A stretch of 64,000 bases of DNA from Candidatus Saccharimonadota bacterium (lineage in GTDB: Bacteria; Patescibacteriota; Saccharimonadia; Saccharimonadales; Saccharimonadaceae): the NCBI GenBank assembly GCA_003979185.1, contig RYWJ01000002.1, positions 35,052 to 99,051 on the forward strand, read 5' to 3'. Position 1 is the first letter of the stretch. Every line of letters begins with the position of its first letter. A model generated the notes under the pieces. It had not been told where the DNA came from. It saw nothing but the letters and a program-made list of their open reading frames with translations, and ran no database searches. A program made the translations under genes and the position numbers. Of the stretch, positions 26,056-35,651 are shown one piece after another.

Positions 26056-26735
26056 TGGCTAGTGAATTAACGCATATTGGCTTTATTGCTGACGGTAATA
26101 GACGTTGGGCGAGAGAACGTGGTTTGCCAACGTTTGAAGGGCATCGTAAGGGCTTTGATAAAGTAGAGATGATTATCGACCAGCTTAAGGGCGGTGAGGT
26201 TAAATACGTTTCTTTCTTTGTTTTTAGTACGGAGAATTGGGACCGAAGTCAAGATGAGATTAACTATCTCATGAAGCTTCTTGATAACATGATTGATCGT
26301 ATGGTGAAGAAAGCTCAAAAAGAAAATCTACGTATAGTAGTCTGTGGGCGACCAGAGCCAGTAGATCCGAAACTTTGGGCAAAAATTTGTAAAGCCGAAC
26401 GAGATACTCAAGATGCAACTGGCTTAACGATTTGTTTCTGCTTTAATTATGGTGGGCGATGGGAGATAGTTGACGCTGCTAAGCGAGCCGCTGAGGCTGG
26501 CGAAGTTGACTGGTCTCCAGAAAGTTTTTGTAAATACCTTTATCATCCAGAGGTTCCAGATTTGGATATGATTGTGCGCACTAGTGGCGAAGAGCGAATT
26601 TCTGGATTCCAGCTCTGGCGTGCAGCATATGCTGAGTTTTGCTTCTTGACGAAACATTTTCCTGCTGTTGAGCCAGAAGATGTCAATGAAGTGATTAGGG
26701 AGTTTCATTCGCGGCATCGTCGCTTCGGAAAATAA
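26055..26735 (+). CDS. uppS: Undecaprenyl diphosphate synthase (cis-prenyltransferase)
   Basis: Makes undecaprenyl diphosphate, the lipid carrier for cell-wall and polysaccharide export. The catalytic Asp lies in FIADGNRRWARERG, followed by VSFFVFSTENWDRS, FNYGGRWEIVDAAKR and the C-terminal RTSGEERISGFQLWRAAYAEF. Length 226 aa is at the short end of the family. Translation is coupled to frr by a 1-nt overlap. Together with uppP (38648) and murJ (36896) it covers the carrier-lipid cycle in this window. Confidence 0.97.
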   Translation: MASELTHIGFIADGNRRWARERGLPTFEGHRKGFDKVEMIIDQLKGGEVKYVSFFVFSTENWDRSQDEINYLMKLLDNMIDRMVKKAQKENLRIVVCGRPEPVDPKLWAKICKAERDTQDATGLTICFCFNYGGRWEIVDAAKRAAEAGEVDWSPESFCKYLYHPEVPDLDMIVRTSGEERISGFQLWRAAYAEFCFLTKHFPAVEPEDVNEVIREFHSRHRRFGK

Positions 26736-26747
26736 AATCATGTTGAT

Positions 26748-26780
26748 AAAAATTAGGCGTCTTCTGGCGTCTAATTTTTA
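26748..26780 (+). terminator. Terminator after uppS
   Basis: AAAAATTAGGCGTC, TTCT loop, GGCGTCTAATTTTT, pairing fully with two G-T wobbles. It ends the rpsB-proximal frr-uppS unit; the rseP promoter follows. Confidence 0.85.
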
Positions 26781-26825
26781 TTGAAATAGCATATATATTT
26801 TATATTGTGTGATAGAATAATAAGT

Positions 26826-28049
26826 ATGAATATAGTTTTTGGGGTTATTATTGGTCTAGTTATTTTAATGCTGCTAGTAGTTGCGCATGAATTTGGGCAT
26901 TTCATGATGGCACGCCGTAATGGTGTTAAGGTGAACGAATTCGGTATTGGTTTTCCGCCACGAATGATAGCTTGGACTAAAAAAGAAGTTGAAATTAATG
27001 GTGAGAAAAGACTGAAGTGGATACGAATTCCTAAAGAAGAATGGAAAGACAAACAGGATGGTCTTGTTTTTAGTCTGAACTGGCTGCCAATTGGTGGATT
27101 CTGTAGTATGGATGGGGAATCAGCGGCAGATAAGCGTAAAGGTACTTTTGGTGCTTCAAGCTTTTGGGCAAAAACAAAGATTTTGTTTGGTGGTGTTGCG
27201 ATGAACTGGTTAGTGGCTTTTGTGATTTTGACTATCCTAGCCTTTACTGGCATGCCACAGTTTTTAGAGAATCAGTTTTATCTTGGTAATGATGCAGAGG
27301 TTGTAGAGGTAGAACGAGGAGTTATTGTTAAAGAAGTGCTGGATGACTCTCCTGCTGCTAAAGCTGGCTTTGAGAGGGAAGATAAAATTATAAAAGTTGG
27401 CGATACGGAAGTAAAGACATCTGAAGAGGTTATTAACTTTGGTAAGGAACACGCTGGCAAAGAAGTGAAGTATACAATTAAACGAGGTGATCAGACTCAG
27501 GAGCTAGCGGTAAAGCTCAATGGTTCAGACGAAAAATATTCATTAGGTGTAAGTATGGCAACTTATGGCCAAGGCTTAATTAGGTCAACTTGGTCGGCTC
27601 CAATTGTTGGTGCTGGCTTAACATTGCAACTCACTGGCGAAACCTTCAAAAGTCTGGGCGACTTGCTTTGGAATTTGGTATCTGGAGTGATTAGACAGTT
27701 TAGTTTCGACGATGCAGTGCGTGAAGAGGGTAGGAATGATATTGGCGTAGTAGGAGACTCAGTGTCTGGTCCGGTAGGTATTATTGGTGTAATTTTTCCG
27801 ACCTTCGCTAGCACTGGTGTCACAAATTTGGCTTTCTTGGCAGCATTGATTTCGGTCTCACTGGCCTGTATGAACATCTTGCCTATCCCAGCGCTTGATG
27901 GTGGGCGTTGGCTGCTAATTGCGATTTATAAATTGCGCCGTAAGGAGCTCACTAAAGAAACTGAGGAAAAGATTGTTTCACGAGCTTTTATGATGCTCTT
28001 GGGCTTGATAGTGTTAATTACTATTTTAGATATCACAAAATTGTTTTAG
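26826..28049 (+). CDS. rseP: Site-2 zinc metalloprotease RseP-like (M50)
   Basis: Intramembrane metalloprotease that cleaves membrane-anchored regulators and signal-peptide remnants. The zinc motif is VAHEFGHFMMARRNG at about residues 20-34, a PDZ domain spans about 155-235 (VIVKEVLDDSPAAKAGFE), and the third ligand motif is PIPALDGGRWLL. Four hydrophobic helices are visible. ATG at 26826 is chosen because a longer in-frame version would run through the -10 box TAGAAT (26813-26818). The -10 to ATG gap is 7 nt, so the message is predicted to be leaderless. Length 407 aa is normal. Confidence 0.93.
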   Translation: MNIVFGVIIGLVILMLLVVAHEFGHFMMARRNGVKVNEFGIGFPPRMIAWTKKEVEINGEKRLKWIRIPKEEWKDKQDGLVFSLNWLPIGGFCSMDGESAADKRKGTFGASSFWAKTKILFGGVAMNWLVAFVILTILAFTGMPQFLENQFYLGNDAEVVEVERGVIVKEVLDDSPAAKAGFEREDKIIKVGDTEVKTSEEVINFGKEHAGKEVKYTIKRGDQTQELAVKLNGSDEKYSLGVSMATYGQGLIRSTWSAPIVGAGLTLQLTGETFKSLGDLLWNLVSGVIRQFSFDDAVREEGRNDIGVVGDSVSGPVGIIGVIFPTFASTGVTNLAFLAALISVSLACMNILPIPALDGGRWLLIAIYKLRRKELTKETEEKIVSRAFMMLLGLIVLITILDITKLF

Positions 28050-28056
28050 ATAAATT

Positions 28057-28941
28057 ATGACAAAAGTGATTGAGAAAAAAGATGAGGGCGTCAACTTGTC
28101 CACAAAGCAAAAGGCTACGTCAAGTAAGGAACTGGCTAGTGATCAGGTCAAAAATTCGCCAAAGGAAAAAACAAAAAAGAAGCTCAAGATATCTAAGATG
28201 GACATATATTTTACGATCTTTGTTCTCGCCTGGGTGCTTTTGACGACGATAGCTAGTCAGTACATTGTTGCACTCCCCATGTCGATTATTCTAGGAGAAG
28301 CCTTGCAAGATCCTGGGTGGATGCTCCTATATTATACCCTAACTTATGCAGTCACTTTGGTTTTACTGATTATGCTGCCTCCGCGATTAATTAAGCTGAT
28401 TGCTAGCCGAAATAAAGAGACTGAGTTAAGAGCAGCGAAAAACCTAATTCAAGATCTAGAGCCAAATGCCGTAGGAATGGGTGTGCAACATTTGCCAACA
28501 TTTGTTGATATCGGCTTAGCACCCATTGGGTATGTGATTTATATCTTTATAGCAATGGTCCTGACGTCTTTGATGAACGTATTTCCATGGTTTAACGCTG
28601 ATCAATCTCAAGATGTTGGATTTGGTTATTTTGTCACTGATCTAGATAGGATCTTTGCCATGCTTGCAGTTGTCTTTCTTGCACCAATTGTCGAAGAGCT
28701 GATCATGCGCGGTTGGCTTTATGGTAAGGTAAGAGAAAAGTGGAATATTCCAATTTCTGCTGTGCTAGTTTCACTACTCTTTGCCGTATTGCATGGGCAA
28801 TGGAATGTGGGGGTTAGCACTTTTGCGCTCAGTCTTGTGTTGTGTGGTTTGCGAGAAATTACCGGAACAATTTGGAGCGGTATTTTGTTGCATGTACTAT
28901 CAAATGGCATCGCTTTTTACTTACTGTATGTAGCGATATAA
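28057..28941 (+). CDS. CPBP-family intramembrane protease
   Basis: Second CPBP (Abi/CAAX-type) membrane protease of the window. A charged, Lys-rich N-terminal tail (about 45 residues) precedes six or more helices. Motif 1 EExxxR is VEELIMRGWLYG, motif 2 is FAVLHGQWN, and motif 3 lies in GILLHVLSNG. It starts 7 bp after rseP, so the two membrane proteases are probably co-expressed. Substrate unknown. Confidence 0.88.
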   Translation: MTKVIEKKDEGVNLSTKQKATSSKELASDQVKNSPKEKTKKKLKISKMDIYFTIFVLAWVLLTTIASQYIVALPMSIILGEALQDPGWMLLYYTLTYAVTLVLLIMLPPRLIKLIASRNKETELRAAKNLIQDLEPNAVGMGVQHLPTFVDIGLAPIGYVIYIFIAMVLTSLMNVFPWFNADQSQDVGFGYFVTDLDRIFAMLAVVFLAPIVEELIMRGWLYGKVREKWNIPISAVLVSLLFAVLHGQWNVGVSTFALSLVLCGLREITGTIWSGILLHVLSNGIAFYLLYVAI

Positions 28942-28983
28942 TTTAGCTAAGCTTTAAGAAACTGTGCTATAATATGGGTTATT

Positions 28984-30222
28984 ATGCGTTTTAGTGAGAC
29001 TTTTGTAAAAACTCTTAGAGTAGCACCGAAAGACGAAACTGCACGAGGTGCGCAGTATTTGAGTAGGGCTAGCTTCATTCATAAGGAGCTAGCTGGTGTG
29101 TATGACTATTTGCCTTTAGGACTGAAGGTACTTGATAATATTAAGCGCATTATACGCGATGAGTTAAATAAGATTGGTTGCCAAGAGGTTCTACTGTCAA
29201 CTCTGCAAAATCCAGAACCATGGAAGTTAACTGATCGTTGGGATATTGAGAAAATGGATGTTTGGTTTAAGACTGAGTTGGCAGCAGGCGGAGAGTTAGG
29301 ATTAGCTCCAACCCATGAAGAACCGATCACAGAGCTTATGAAGGCTTACATATCTAGCTATAAGGACTTACCGGTGGCTGTTTATCAAATTCAGACTAAA
29401 TTCCGTAATGAGCTACGCGCAAAGTCTGGTGTCATGCGGACGCGTGAGTTTATTATGAAAGACTTGTATAATTTTGCACGTACTGAAGTCGAACATGAAG
29501 AATTTTACCATAAAGCCGAAAAAGCTTACAAGGCTATTTATGACCGTCTAGGTATTGGTCAAGACACATATCAGACATTTGCTAGTGGTGGAGTTTTTTC
29601 AAAGTATAGCCATGAATTCCAGACTATCACGGAAGTTGGTGAAGATACAATATATTTCAATGCAGATAAGACGGTAGTGCTAAATGAAGAAGTAGTCAAT
29701 GACGAGGTTCTAGCCGAGATGGGGGTTAAACGTGAAGAACTCCAAACCGCAAAGGCGGCTGAGGTTGGAAATATTTTTACTCTTAAAACTAAATATTCTG
29801 GACCTTTGGGTTTGCAGTACACAGATAAGGACGGTAAGAAGCAACCAGTACTAATGGGGTGCTATGGTATCGGCGTATCACGCTTGATGGGGGTGATAGC
29901 CGAGAAGACTTCAGATGATAAGGGATTGGCTTGGCCGACGGAGGTTGCACCATATAAGTATTATCTGGCAGCAATTGGGGAAAACGGTACGCGCATGGCC
30001 AATGATTTATATCGTGGTATGTCAGAAGAGGTGCTCTATGACGATCGTGACGTACGCCCAGGCGAGAAATTTGCCGACAGCGAGTTGCTTGGCTTGCCAT
30101 ATCGTGTAGTAATCTCTGACCGTGGCCTGGAAAAGAATGAAATCGAAGTCATAAAACGTACTACTGGGGAAAAGCGTATATTTTCATCTGAAAACTTTTC
30201 GCTTAAGGATATTGACTTTTAG
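28984..30222 (+). CDS. proS: Prolyl-tRNA synthetase (short form)
   Basis: Class II synthetase charging tRNA(Pro). Motif 2 and 3 regions are visible (FRNELRAKSGVMRTREFIMKD is the motif 2 loop, and GCYGIGVSRLMG is motif 3), with an anticodon domain ending in DDRDVRPGEKFADSELLGLP. At 412 aa it lacks the roughly 180-residue editing insertion of bacterial-type ProRS, giving the short form common in alphaproteobacteria and candidate phyla. The -10 TATAAT with TGTGC extension (28968-28973) ends 10 nt before the ATG, so there is essentially no leader. Confidence 0.96.
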   Translation: MRFSETFVKTLRVAPKDETARGAQYLSRASFIHKELAGVYDYLPLGLKVLDNIKRIIRDELNKIGCQEVLLSTLQNPEPWKLTDRWDIEKMDVWFKTELAAGGELGLAPTHEEPITELMKAYISSYKDLPVAVYQIQTKFRNELRAKSGVMRTREFIMKDLYNFARTEVEHEEFYHKAEKAYKAIYDRLGIGQDTYQTFASGGVFSKYSHEFQTITEVGEDTIYFNADKTVVLNEEVVNDEVLAEMGVKREELQTAKAAEVGNIFTLKTKYSGPLGLQYTDKDGKKQPVLMGCYGIGVSRLMGVIAEKTSDDKGLAWPTEVAPYKYYLAAIGENGTRMANDLYRGMSEEVLYDDRDVRPGEKFADSELLGLPYRVVISDRGLEKNEIEVIKRTTGEKRIFSSENFSLKDIDF

Positions 30223-30250
30223 TATAATATATAATAAACTGTGAGGGATT

Positions 30251-30694
30251 ATGAAGAAAACTGTAAATCTCACCAAGGCTGGTAAAGCCGAACTAGAAAA
30301 AGAATTAGAGGAATTAATCGCACAACGCCCTGCTATTGCTGAACGCATTGCTACCGCACGTGCTTTTGGTGATTTATCAGAAAATCAAGAATATACTGAT
30401 GCGCGCGCAGAACAAAAGAATGTTGAGAATCGCATACTTGAAATCCAGGAAACTCTGAAAAAAGCTGTTTTAATTACTGCTCGTAAGACCGATAAGGTTG
30501 CGATAGGTTCTACAGTTAATATTGATATGGGTGGTAAAGAGTTCACCTATACAATGGTTGGTCCAGTTGAAGCTAATCCGCTTGAGGGGAAGATTTCGCA
30601 TGAGTCACCAATTGGCAAGGAGTTACTTGGACGTAAAGTTGATGATATTTTTGAGTTTAATGGCAAAAAAGTAAAAATTAAAAGTATTGCTTAA
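30251..30694 (+). CDS. greA: Transcription elongation factor GreA
   Basis: Transcript-cleavage factor that rescues backtracked RNA polymerase. The N-terminal coiled coil (residues about 8-75) carries the acidic tip in FGDLSENQEYTDARAEQ, and the C-terminal FKBP-like domain ends in SPIGKELLGRKVDDIFEF. Length 147 aa is slightly short of the usual 158. GTGAGGG acts as Shine-Dalgarno, with two nested TATAAT-like boxes just upstream. A terminator follows. Confidence 0.97.
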   Translation: MKKTVNLTKAGKAELEKELEELIAQRPAIAERIATARAFGDLSENQEYTDARAEQKNVENRILEIQETLKKAVLITARKTDKVAIGSTVNIDMGGKEFTYTMVGPVEANPLEGKISHESPIGKELLGRKVDDIFEFNGKKVKIKSIA

Positions 30695-30723
30695 CCGTTT
30701 GGTGGCGCATAAATACAGTGGAG

Positions 30724-30749
30724 GTGCCGGTGTCTTACTGGCACTTTTC
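30724..30749 (+). terminator. Terminator after greA
   Basis: GTGCCGGT / ACTGGCAC stem (one G-T pair), loop GTCTT, then TTTTC. It lies between greA and the lysS promoter. Confidence 0.85.
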
Positions 30750-30792
30750 TTGTTAGCAAAAGTTCTGCAAGATGTGTTATAATAGTAACATT

Positions 30793-32250
30793 ATGACTAC
30801 TTTGAGTGATTATCGTGACGAAAGATTAAGAAAGTTGGCCGAAATAAGGTCGCAAGGGATTGATCCATATCCGGCTAAGTCCTACCGTAACACTAAAATC
30901 TCCACGATCCTAAATCATTTTGAGGAAAAAGATGGTCAAGAAGTTTGCGTTGCTGGTCGTATTGTTGCGATTCGTTCATTTGGTAAAATCGCCTTTATTA
31001 AACTCCGCGACTATTACGGCGAAATACAGATCTTTATGCAAAAAACTGATGATATTAAGGACAGCGAGTTTGGTATTAAACAACTCAAGCTTCTTGATAC
31101 GGGTGATTTTGTTGAAGCTACTGGCTTGGTGGGCAAATCCAGTACGGGTGAAATATCAATTTTTGCTAATAGTGTGCGTCTTTTAACCAAAGCCTTGCGT
31201 CCATTGCCGGGGTATGATGGTCTGACCAATAAGGAAGAGCGTTACCGCCGTCGTTATGTAGATATGAATGTAAACCCAGAAGTACGTGAACGTTTAGTGA
31301 GACGTTCTAGGTTTTGGCAGGCTACCAGAGATTTTATGAACCAACATGGTTTCATAGAGATCAATACGCCCGTGCTTGAGCTAACAACTGGTGGTGCTGA
31401 CGCAAACCCTTTTGTTACGCATATGGATGCTCTGGATGCTGACTATTATTTACGTATTTCTCAAGAATTACCACTCAAACGCCTTTTGGGTGGTGGCTTT
31501 GAAAAGGTATACGACATTGGTCCACGTTTTCGCAATGAGGGAGTGGACGACGAACACTTGCCAGAACACATTGCTTTTGAGAGTTATGCTGCCTATGAAG
31601 ACTATGAAGATGGCATGAACCTCTACGAAGAAATGATAAAATACGTTGCAATGCAAACTTGGGGAACTTTAAAATTCAATGTCAGCGGTCTTGAAGTGGA
31701 CTTAGATTGCAAATGGCCACGCATCAAATATTCCGATCTATTAAAGGAGAAGTTCGACATAGACGTCTTTAACGTCGATCGCGAGAAAGCGCTAGCCATT
31801 CTTAAAAAGAATAACGTTACGGCAGATCCAAAGGTGAGCGACGCCAGACTACTAGACAACTTATGGAAATTGATTCGTAAAACCTCTGCTGGGCCGTATT
31901 GGCTAGTAGAGGAACCACTTAGCCTGAGCCCGCTTGCTAAAACTCTACCTGAAAATCCTCTAGTAACTCAGCGTTTTCATCCAGTGATTGCTGGCACAGA
32001 GATGGGGAATGGATACAGTGAGTTAAATGACCCGCTCGATCAGCTGGAACGATTCCAGGAGCAGCAAGCAATGCGTGATGATGGAGATGATGAGGCGCAA
32101 ATGTTGGACATGGATTTTGTGGAGATGCTTGAATATGGTATGCCGCCAGCATGTGGTTGGGGTAATTCAGAGCGAAACTTTTGGCTATTAGAGGGTGTTA
32201 GTGGGCGCGAAGCGGTGCCTTTTCCAATTATTAAAGCCAAAAATGACTAA
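30793..32250 (+). CDS. lysS: Lysyl-tRNA synthetase, class II
   Basis: Charges tRNA(Lys). An OB-fold anticodon domain (about 45-145) precedes the class II core, with motif 1 near GFIEINTPVL and motif 2 near YDIGPRFRNEGVDDEHLPEH. The C-terminal motif 3 region is GWGNSERNFWLLEG instead of the familiar GIGIDRLVM, so it is divergent but keeps the Arg. ATG at 30793 is used because an upstream in-frame ATG overlaps the promoter. The -10 TATAAT (30778-30783, TGTGT extension) ends 9 nt before the ATG. The protein is 485 aa. Confidence 0.95.
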   Translation: MTTLSDYRDERLRKLAEIRSQGIDPYPAKSYRNTKISTILNHFEEKDGQEVCVAGRIVAIRSFGKIAFIKLRDYYGEIQIFMQKTDDIKDSEFGIKQLKLLDTGDFVEATGLVGKSSTGEISIFANSVRLLTKALRPLPGYDGLTNKEERYRRRYVDMNVNPEVRERLVRRSRFWQATRDFMNQHGFIEINTPVLELTTGGADANPFVTHMDALDADYYLRISQELPLKRLLGGGFEKVYDIGPRFRNEGVDDEHLPEHIAFESYAAYEDYEDGMNLYEEMIKYVAMQTWGTLKFNVSGLEVDLDCKWPRIKYSDLLKEKFDIDVFNVDREKALAILKKNNVTADPKVSDARLLDNLWKLIRKTSAGPYWLVEEPLSLSPLAKTLPENPLVTQRFHPVIAGTEMGNGYSELNDPLDQLERFQEQQAMRDDGDDEAQMLDMDFVEMLEYGMPPACGWGNSERNFWLLEGVSGREAVPFPIIKAKND

Positions 32251-32614
32251 GATGACTAGCTACCTTGAAGAATGGCAAAAAGCTCAAACTGCCAATTTAG
32301 CCGCTACCAGTAGCCAAGATCATACCAAAACTTATGCTACGTTTACTTTGGAGAATGATAAACTTCTTATTTTCTCGATGCAACCAGACAAAGATTACGA
32401 GGTAAACTTCCATGCTTTTAATAGCTGGAGAATGCTTTTTATGATTAATGATGAAATTATCGGTTATGCTGAGTACGAACGGACACTGAGTGCACTTAAA
32501 CCATATATTTTGGCGACAGAAAACAATAGCATCCTAGTTCAACAATTAACTAGCGAGCAGATAGAGGATATCTTCAATAAAGCTGGGGGAATCTACGAAT
32601 CAGAAATCAGTTAA
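32243..32614 (+). CDS. Hypothetical protein, translationally coupled to lysS
   Basis: I do not recognise this 123-aa protein. It begins at ATG 32243, inside the last codons of lysS (8-nt overlap), or at ATG 32252. An upstream extension of the frame into lysS is not credible. Composition is soluble and mixed, with no membrane helix or signal peptide. The middle (FHAFNSWRMLFMINDEIIGYAEYERTL, split across two strands) looks like alpha+beta. Its position suggests expression with LysRS, but no functional link is shown. Confidence 0.65.
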   Translation: MTKMTSYLEEWQKAQTANLAATSSQDHTKTYATFTLENDKLLIFSMQPDKDYEVNFHAFNSWRMLFMINDEIIGYAEYERTLSALKPYILATENNSILVQQLTSEQIEDIFNKAGGIYESEIS

Positions 32615-32667
32615 TATAATATGATCAACTTAACTTTTTGTAGTGATTGTGCTAAACTATAATTAGT

Positions 32668-33582
32668 ATGAGTGGGAAAATTATGATTGTAGGGACCGGC
32701 AATGTCGGATCTAGCATTGCGTTTGCATTGCTAAACCAGCGCACGCCAGTCGAAGAGATTATTCTAACAGATATTAATATTGCCGATGCTGAAGGCGAAG
32801 TAATGGACCTCAGCGATGCCCTAGCGGTAACGCCTAGTTTCTTAAAGATTCGGACGGGTAATTACACCGACGCTGGTGATTGTGACATCTGTATTATCAC
32901 GGCTGGAGCAAATCAAAATCCTGGCGAATCACGAACCGATTTAGTTCAGAAGAATACTAAAATTCTACAAAGTATTGTTGGTCCAGTAATGGCTTCTGGA
33001 TTTGATGGCATCTTTCTAGTCGTGAGCAATCCAGTGGATACATTGAGCTTTTTGACTTGGAATTATTCACACTTGTCTGCTGAGCGTGTGATAGGCAGTG
33101 GAACAGTGCTAGACTCGGCGCGGTTACGTTTTAGGATTGCTGAAAAGCTAGAGATAAACCCAAAATCAGTGCATGCCTATCAAATAGGTGAGCATGGCGA
33201 TAGTGAGTTTACTCTTTGGTCCAGTGCATATGTAGGTGGCGAAAAAGTAACCAACTTATTACTCGACCACGATCGTGAAAAAATCGAACGCTTAGTGCGT
33301 GACCAGGCTTACGAAATCATTGAGAAGAAGGGTGCCACGCACTACGGAATTGGCGCTTGCGTCGTTCAAATTGTTAACTGCATTCTGAATGACGAAAGAC
33401 GAGTTTTGCCGGTATCCAGTTTTGATGACAATGCCGGAGTGTATAATGGTTTCCCGGCAATTGTCGGACGTCAGGGAGTTATTCGTCGTCTGAAGCCAAA
33501 CCTAACTGAAAAAGAGGGCATTAAATTTCAAGAATCGATCAACGCCTTACGCGAAACACTAAGGCTAGTCAAAGACGTTTAG
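32668..33582 (+). CDS. ldh: L-lactate dehydrogenase
   Basis: NAD-dependent reduction of pyruvate to lactate, the likely fermentation end step. The Rossmann motif is VGTGNVGSS, NAD contact Asp is in LTDIN, and the specificity loop AGANQNPGESR carries Gln, as in lactate rather than malate dehydrogenases. SNPVD and the catalytic QIGEHGDSE (His) are intact. Length 304 aa is normal. An extended -10 (TGTGC-TAAACT, 32653-32658) ends 9 nt before the ATG, predicting a leaderless mRNA. Confidence 0.95.
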   Translation: MSGKIMIVGTGNVGSSIAFALLNQRTPVEEIILTDINIADAEGEVMDLSDALAVTPSFLKIRTGNYTDAGDCDICIITAGANQNPGESRTDLVQKNTKILQSIVGPVMASGFDGIFLVVSNPVDTLSFLTWNYSHLSAERVIGSGTVLDSARLRFRIAEKLEINPKSVHAYQIGEHGDSEFTLWSSAYVGGEKVTNLLLDHDREKIERLVRDQAYEIIEKKGATHYGIGACVVQIVNCILNDERRVLPVSSFDDNAGVYNGFPAIVGRQGVIRRLKPNLTEKEGIKFQESINALRETLRLVKDV

Positions 33583-33651
33583 CATCTTATCTTCAATATA
33601 ATCTTAAAATATGCTAAAATATAACTAGAATAAAATAGTTAAGGGTAACCG

Positions 33652-35592
33652 ATGTTTAAAAAAATAATTTCAGGAGCTATGATAGTTTTTGCTCTCTTTG
33701 GTATAGCCTCACCGGCTGCGGCTACTACGGGGCCTACATATTATAGCTCGACTAACAACTTTTATTTTAAGGATTTCACCGCCGACTATTTCTTGATGCG
33801 AGAAGAGGATGGAACGAGTCGTATGGTAGTTATTGAAGAACTCACTGCTGTATTTCCTAGCTCAAATCAAAACCATGGTATTACCCGTGTGATTCCTTTT
33901 ACAAACAATGACGGCAAGAATCTAACTATTGATACTGGTGATACCATTTATATGGACGTCGAGCGCAACGGCAAAGAGGAGCCGGTCAGTAAAGTTGAGA
34001 TTGGCGATGGCTACTATTATGTTTATATCGGTGATCCAGATTCTTATGTTCATGGCGAGCAAACCTACACTCTTACTTATGAGTTCAATAATGTGGTCTT
34101 GGATTTTGAAGATGGTTTTAAGAAATGGCAAGAATTATACTGGGATGCAAATGGTAATGATTGGCAACAGAGATTCGACAATGTTACTGCACGCGTGCAT
34201 ATGGGTGAAGACATTGCAGAGAAGTTTACTAGTGAGACTTCTTGCTATGTCGGGGGATATGGAGAAAGCGGCCAAGATCGCTGTACGACCAAAGAATATA
34301 ATGAGGAGATCGAAGTCTCTGATGATTTTACGGTTGTGCGAAGTGTAGAGTTCTCGGCGAAACGTCTCATGCGTGGAGAAACTCTAACCTTTGTTATGGA
34401 GTTTGATGACGATACCTTTGCACCAGCACCACAGCATTTTGATTATACTATTGTCGTAAGCCTGGCTGGAATTATACTGTTGGGTGGTGGTATGATAGCA
34501 TTGATTATCGTGCGACTTAAAGCTACTAGTGAAAAACGCAAGTATTATGCGGGCTTATTCGTGAAGCCGGAATATACTCCAGCGAAAGACTTGACTGTTG
34601 CTGAAATGGCCGAAAATCATATCGGACGCGGTACAAACGGTGATGCACGTGTGGCAACCTTACTAGAATTAGCAGTTAGCCATAAGATCGAAATGGTTAA
34701 AACAGAAAAAGATGGGGCGTTTGGTAAAAAGAAAACTCAATGGATGATACGCATTAAAACTGACACCTTAAACAAGCAGCAGGCAACTATCTTGAAAATC
34801 CTAGCTGGCAGCGATACCCCATTACATAAGGGTCAAGAAATATATGTCAAATCGCATACTGCCACAAGTGAGCTAGCCGAGCTGTCAACTAGATTTGGAA
34901 CATCTATAAAAGCTAGCTTAGAAAAGAAGGGGTTGCTAGAAAAAAAGGAGAAGGGCTTTCATGCTCATAGTATCTTGCCATATGCCACTGCATTCTGGTT
35001 CTTTGCATGGATGTTTATTATAATTATTATACTAAATAATATGGATGAGAAGCCATATATGACTTTGGTCGGTGGTTTGCCAGCATTAATTGTTCTTATT
35101 TCAATATGGCTGGTGATTTTAATCGCCTCACTTATTGTTGCGGTGAAAACTCATCAATTCCTAACTCATACCAAAAAGGGCCTAGAATACTCACGCTATC
35201 TCGATGGTCTTAAAATGTATATGCAAATGGCCGAAGCCGATCGTATCAAAATGCTGCAAAGCGTCAAGGGTGCTGACACTACCCATCAGGGTGTGGTAAA
35301 GATCTATGAAAAGTTATTGCCGTATGCTGCAATTTTCCGGATGGAAAAAAGCTGGCTGGAAGAACTTAGCCATTATTATGAGTTTGCTGATGTTACCGCG
35401 CCAGTTTGGTATATGGGCATCGGTGCTTTCTCTGCGCGCGAATTTAGCTCAGCGATGATGGCAGCTAACAGTTCGCTTTCCAGCACAATCACTCATTCGA
35501 CCATTAGCAATTCTAGTTCTGGATTCTCTGGCGGTGGTGGAGGAGGTTTCGCTGGAGGCGGAGGCGGCGGCGGAGGTGGCGGAGGCTGGTAG
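33652..35592 (+). CDS. DUF2207 membrane protein with Gly-rich tail
   Basis: Predicted surface-exposed membrane protein. A signal peptide (about 1-25, ending SPAAAT) precedes a beta-rich external domain (about 30-260) typical of DUF2207. Hydrophobic helices follow at about 265-290 and two more at about 445-495, with cytoplasmic segments between. The C-terminus is Ser- then Gly-rich (the last 22 residues are almost all Gly), a common DUF2207 feature. Function is unknown. A longer leader with AAGGG upstream of the ATG contrasts with its leaderless neighbours. Confidence 0.85.
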   Translation: MFKKIISGAMIVFALFGIASPAAATTGPTYYSSTNNFYFKDFTADYFLMREEDGTSRMVVIEELTAVFPSSNQNHGITRVIPFTNNDGKNLTIDTGDTIYMDVERNGKEEPVSKVEIGDGYYYVYIGDPDSYVHGEQTYTLTYEFNNVVLDFEDGFKKWQELYWDANGNDWQQRFDNVTARVHMGEDIAEKFTSETSCYVGGYGESGQDRCTTKEYNEEIEVSDDFTVVRSVEFSAKRLMRGETLTFVMEFDDDTFAPAPQHFDYTIVVSLAGIILLGGGMIALIIVRLKATSEKRKYYAGLFVKPEYTPAKDLTVAEMAENHIGRGTNGDARVATLLELAVSHKIEMVKTEKDGAFGKKKTQWMIRIKTDTLNKQQATILKILAGSDTPLHKGQEIYVKSHTATSELAELSTRFGTSIKASLEKKGLLEKKEKGFHAHSILPYATAFWFFAWMFIIIIILNNMDEKPYMTLVGGLPALIVLISIWLVILIASLIVAVKTHQFLTHTKKGLEYSRYLDGLKMYMQMAEADRIKMLQSVKGADTTHQGVVKIYEKLLPYAAIFRMEKSWLEELSHYYEFADVTAPVWYMGIGAFSAREFSSAMMAANSSLSSTITHSTISNSSSGFSGGGGGGFAGGGGGGGGGGGW

Positions 35593-35651
35593 GACTCACT
35601 CACTGTTGCATTACAGGTGTAATTTTAAATATTATATGGTAGAATAAGGCT

